Assembly: GCA_964579675.1 (NCBI GenBank)
Contig: CAZOIA010000126.1
Span: forward strand, 1 to 16,250
From: CAZOIA01 sp964579675
Lineage (GTDB): Bacteria; Planctomycetota; Phycisphaerae; UBA1845; PWPN01
Reading direction: 5' to 3'
Length of the DNA: 16,250 bases
This document shows positions 13,745 to 16,250 of the stretch, piece after piece. The translations under genes and the position numbers were made by a program. Within the stretch, counting starts at the first letter, position 1. Every line of letters starts with the position of its first letter. The notes beneath the pieces were generated by a model. The model saw nothing but the letters and a program-made list of their open reading frames with translations, did not search any database and was not told the origin of the DNA.

Positions 13745-15955
13745 TTAACGCGCTGGTCGGCTACTCTGGTATAGCTGCAACTGCCGGCGGGCTTTCGCAG
13801 CAAGCTCAACTTGTCCCTGCGACTCGGCAAGTCGCAATGCCTCGTTACCGACCTCTGCCGCCTCGTCATCCCGATGACTTTGATGCAGGGCGTTGGCCAG
13901 ATCCAGATGAAAGGCCGCGTTCTCGGGGGCCAGGGCAACGGCCCGCCTCAGGTGGTCAGTCGCCCGTGCCCAGTTGTCGCGGGCCCCGAGGACGCCCCCC
14001 ATGAGCTGATGCATCGGCGCGTCGCCGGGATCGGCGTCGAGGATCGTTCGGCATTCGACCTGGGCCTGCTCGAATCGCCCGAGCTCGAACAGGAGCCGGG
14101 CCAGGCTCCGGCGGTAATTGGGACCGGTCGCGCCAAGCAGGATCCCCGTACGCAACTCCTCTACCGCCTCCGCCAGCCTGCCCTGCCTGGTAAGGGCGAC
14201 GGCGAGCTTGTACCGCGTCTTGTGCCCCACCGGCAGTATGGTCAAGGCGTTTCGGAAGTGCTCGGCGGCGTCGGGCCAGCGTTGATCGGCCATCGCGATC
14301 ATGCCCAGACTGTGATGGGCGCTTGCCAGGTCGGGATCAAACTCGACGGCCAGGCGGAGGTGTACGATGGCCGCCTTGGGCTGCTCCCGCTCGGCGAGCA
14401 GGAAGTCGCCCAGGCTGGCGTGCGCAGCGGCGTTGTGCGGGTCCAGCTCGACGGCCCGGCGGAGATGTTCCTCGGCAATATCGAGCTCCTGGAATCGGGC
14501 GGCACGCACACCGAGGAAATGCTGTACTTCAGCGCGGAAGTTGACGCCGTCGGTCGGTGCCTTCACCGGTGAGTTGACGAATACCCCGGTCAGCACCACC
14601 AGTACCATGCCGAGACCCGCCGAGCGAATCCTGCCCTCGCGCACCTCACGCCAGAGCCACGTCACCCCGCAAGCCGCCAGCAGTGCAAGTACCGGCACGA
14701 TGGGCAGGCGGTGCCGCGACGACACGAAAAACAGGACAATCGAGCCGCTGTACACCACTGCCCAGGCAACCAGCAGCCAGGTTCTTCGATTGGACCGCCA
14801 GCCGGTGATAAGCCCAAGTGCCGCCAGCGGAGCCACCAGCCCGAACGGGCACGAGATCGGGCCCCACCGCCATATCAGGGCACTGAGCAAAGACGAATAA
14901 TGCCGAAATACGTACATATCGATGTTGCGAGGGATTTCACGCCCGTTGAAGAACAGCCTGGCCTTCCGCAGCAGACCCTTCACGAAGTCGCCGGGCTGCT
15001 CCCGCATGTAGGCCAGGCCCTTGCGGTAGTAATACGCGTCGCCCGCTTGCCGGGAGGTGATGCCGTTTGTCTCTGGCTCGCGTCGGAACTGCTCCCACCG
15101 GGGGCCGGGCCGGATGCCGATCGTGCTGAACGAATCGGGATTGTTCCCGATGTAGAAGTTCATCCCGCCGTTGTAAGAGATGGGGATGAATTCACCTGAG
15201 ACAACGTAGTTCCGTATGGTAACCGGCGCAATGACCGCGATCGTGGCAATGACGCAAACGGCGGCGCAGGCGGGCATCCGCCAGGTCCGGGCCCGCACAC
15301 CAAGTACGATCAGCCACGCCACCAGCACCCCGAGCAGGACGAGTGTATTGGGCAGGGCGATTGCCGACAGACCCATGACCACTCCGCACAACAGCCAGCG
15401 GTGCCAGACGTGGCGGTCCGCCGCCCACACGAGCAGGCGCAGCAACAGCAAATAGAGGAAGACCACCAGGCCAGCGGCCAGCAACTGGGTGCTGAAGAAG
15501 ATCAGTGGGCCCCAGCACATCACCAGGATCGCAGCCAGCAGCGCGACCGACTCGCCGAACAGCCGCCGGCCCAGGGACCAGGTCAACAGGCAAGTGGCCG
15601 TCCCCATTAACGCCTGAAAGACCTTGGCCGCGATAACGCTCCCACCCGACAGGCTGTAGATGCCGGCAAGCAGGTAGGGGTAAAGCGGCGGATGCCAGTA
15701 AGGCTCGCCCAACGCGCCCTCACCGGACGCGATTCCACGCGCCATCCTGTCGTACTCGTCGGCATCGATGATCGGGTGCCAGAACGCGGGCTCGGCGCTG
15801 TCCTCCACAAGGAACACCGCGTACATCAACAGGGCGGTTGCGCTCAGGACCGCCGCCCGCCTGAAGTTGAATCGCACTCGTGGCCCCGGGCCGGACAGCG
15901 TAGCCGTGCCCCGGTCGGTGTCTTGCAGTTGATGGGTCTTCACGTCCTCTACCAT
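13745..15955 (-). CDS. GT-C membrane glycosyltransferase (ArnT/PMT type) with C-terminal TPR repeats
   Basis: The product has 736 residues. An N-terminal segment of about 30 residues precedes the first membrane helix (about 33-50). The extracytoplasmic loop then carries IIDADEYDRMARG (62-74), with the Asp/Glu residues typical of GT-C active sites, and YWHPPLYPYL (86-95), common in the PF13231-like group. About ten more membrane helices follow, to around residue 470. The rest, from about 495, is a run of six or seven TPR units (for example AEEHLRRAVELDPHNAAAHA). Such enzymes move sugars from polyprenyl-phosphate donors to lipids or proteins outside the membrane; the acceptor is unknown. No good ribosome site precedes ATG 15955. 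A -10-like TATGAT lies 40 bases upstream (16001-15996), without a clear -35. It converges with the Gfo/Idh gene. Confidence 0.85.
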   Translation of the reverse strand: MVEDVKTHQLQDTDRGTATLSGPGPRVRFNFRRAAVLSATALLMYAVFLVEDSAEPAFWHPIIDADEYDRMARGIASGEGALGEPYWHPPLYPYLLAGIYSLSGGSVIAAKVFQALMGTATCLLTWSLGRRLFGESVALLAAILVMCWGPLIFFSTQLLAAGLVVFLYLLLLRLLVWAADRHVWHRWLLCGVVMGLSAIALPNTLVLLGVLVAWLIVLGVRARTWRMPACAAVCVIATIAVIAPVTIRNYVVSGEFIPISYNGGMNFYIGNNPDSFSTIGIRPGPRWEQFRREPETNGITSRQAGDAYYYRKGLAYMREQPGDFVKGLLRKARLFFNGREIPRNIDMYVFRHYSSLLSALIWRWGPISCPFGLVAPLAALGLITGWRSNRRTWLLVAWAVVYSGSIVLFFVSSRHRLPIVPVLALLAACGVTWLWREVREGRIRSAGLGMVLVVLTGVFVNSPVKAPTDGVNFRAEVQHFLGVRAARFQELDIAEEHLRRAVELDPHNAAAHASLGDFLLAEREQPKAAIVHLRLAVEFDPDLASAHHSLGMIAMADQRWPDAAEHFRNALTILPVGHKTRYKLAVALTRQGRLAEAVEELRTGILLGATGPNYRRSLARLLFELGRFEQAQVECRTILDADPGDAPMHQLMGGVLGARDNWARATDHLRRAVALAPENAAFHLDLANALHQSHRDDEAAEVGNEALRLAESQGQVELAAKARRQLQLYQSSRPAR

Positions 15956-15996
15956 TGCTCACAGAACCCGGGATTGACGCGGCTCTCGGGGTATCA

Positions 15997-16209
15997 TCAT
16001 AATTCAAACTCGCCGGTTTCTCTGCGCCCGTCGCGCGTAACATCAAAGAGCCGCGGGCTTCGTACGTGTTTAGCGTGGGCAACGGCTCGGAGCCGGGCTC
16101 TGCGAGCCCGGTGCGCCTTCGCGGCGAGAGGCTTGCGCGTCCGAGGAAACACCGGCCTGAAGTCGTAGGGCACGGTCGCCGTCCGCCACACGCGGACAAA
16201 ACCAGCCAT
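15997..16209 (-). CDS. Doubtful 70-codon open frame upstream of the glycosyltransferase gene
   Basis: An ATG at 16209 opens a frame ending in TGA at 15999-15997, 41 bases before the next gene. The start (MAGFVRVWRTATVPYDFRPV) looks protein-like, but the middle is Arg/Ala-rich and is simply the translation of a strong hairpin. There is only a distant GGGG as a ribosome site. I recognise no family. More likely it is a non-coding leader or a repeat element; kept at low confidence. Confidence 0.15.
   Translation of the reverse strand: MAGFVRVWRTATVPYDFRPVFPRTRKPLAAKAHRARRARLRAVAHAKHVRSPRLFDVTRDGRRETGEFEL
16093..16111. other. Strong GC hairpin in the right-hand intergenic region
   Basis: CCGGGCTC (16093-16100) and GAGCCCGG (16104-16111) form a perfect 8-bp stem with a 3-base loop. 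A second small stem, GTCCGC/GCGGAC, is at 16181-16197. No T-run follows either one. The 295 bases from 15956 to the window edge hold these structures, one doubtful open frame and nothing else I can identify; the gene to the right lies outside. Confidence 0.45.
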
Positions 16210-16250
16210 AAAAAAATACCCCAACGGCCACCATGCGGTATAGTGTAAAC

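Noticed and set aside
16181..16209. Intrinsic terminator (hairpin plus A/T run)
   Set aside because: On the plus strand the stem is followed by A residues rather than T; on the minus strand the T-run comes before the stem, not after it.

Overview
The window is GC-rich bacterial chromosome. It most likely comes from a planctomycete, perhaps a Phycisphaerae-like lineage. This is inferred from gene content: a Tat-exported Gfo/Idh/MocA oxidoreductase beside a large secreted protein, a divergent flagellin, a TPR-tailed GT-C glycosyltransferase, a membrane-embedded spermidine-synthase-like protein, and a GTTTAGCCGCG-type intergenic repeat. No rRNA, tRNA, CRISPR array, transposase or integrase was seen.

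Left part (1-4892): a 5'-complete, 3'-cut UbiA-family prenyltransferase resembling decaprenyl-phosphate phosphoribosyltransferases runs off the left edge on the minus strand. A 384-base gap follows, holding a possible leaderless-type promoter, three tandem 38-bp repeats and a strong hairpin. Next come a minus-strand flagellin and, divergent from it, a zinc-dependent MDR dehydrogenase and a stand-alone anthranilate phosphoribosyltransferase (trpD) with altered metal-site residues.

Middle (4893-8373): a compact toxin-antitoxin-like cassette has its own near-consensus sigma-70 promoter, an operator-like pair of GTATAC boxes and a structured leader. It encodes a small basic RelE/HigB-like protein and then an XRE-type antitoxin with a Phd-like N-terminal hairpin. 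This is the most accessory-looking stretch and the best candidate for a little-described system. It is followed by a 780-residue protein in which a spermidine-synthase-like Rossmann domain lies between two membrane blocks.

Right part (8374-16250): a minus-strand uvrC keeps its nuclease domains but lacks the C-terminal helix-hairpin-helix domain. Divergent from it is a pair of exported proteins: a large secreted protein that may be a glycosidase, then a Tat-exported Gfo/Idh/MocA oxidoreductase. Together they suggest processing of carbohydrate outside the cytoplasm. A convergent membrane glycosyltransferase with a TPR tail follows, with a structured, probably non-coding region upstream of it.

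Most genes look like ordinary chromosomal housekeeping or metabolic genes in short transcription units. Functions are assigned from motifs read by eye; no database search was possible.
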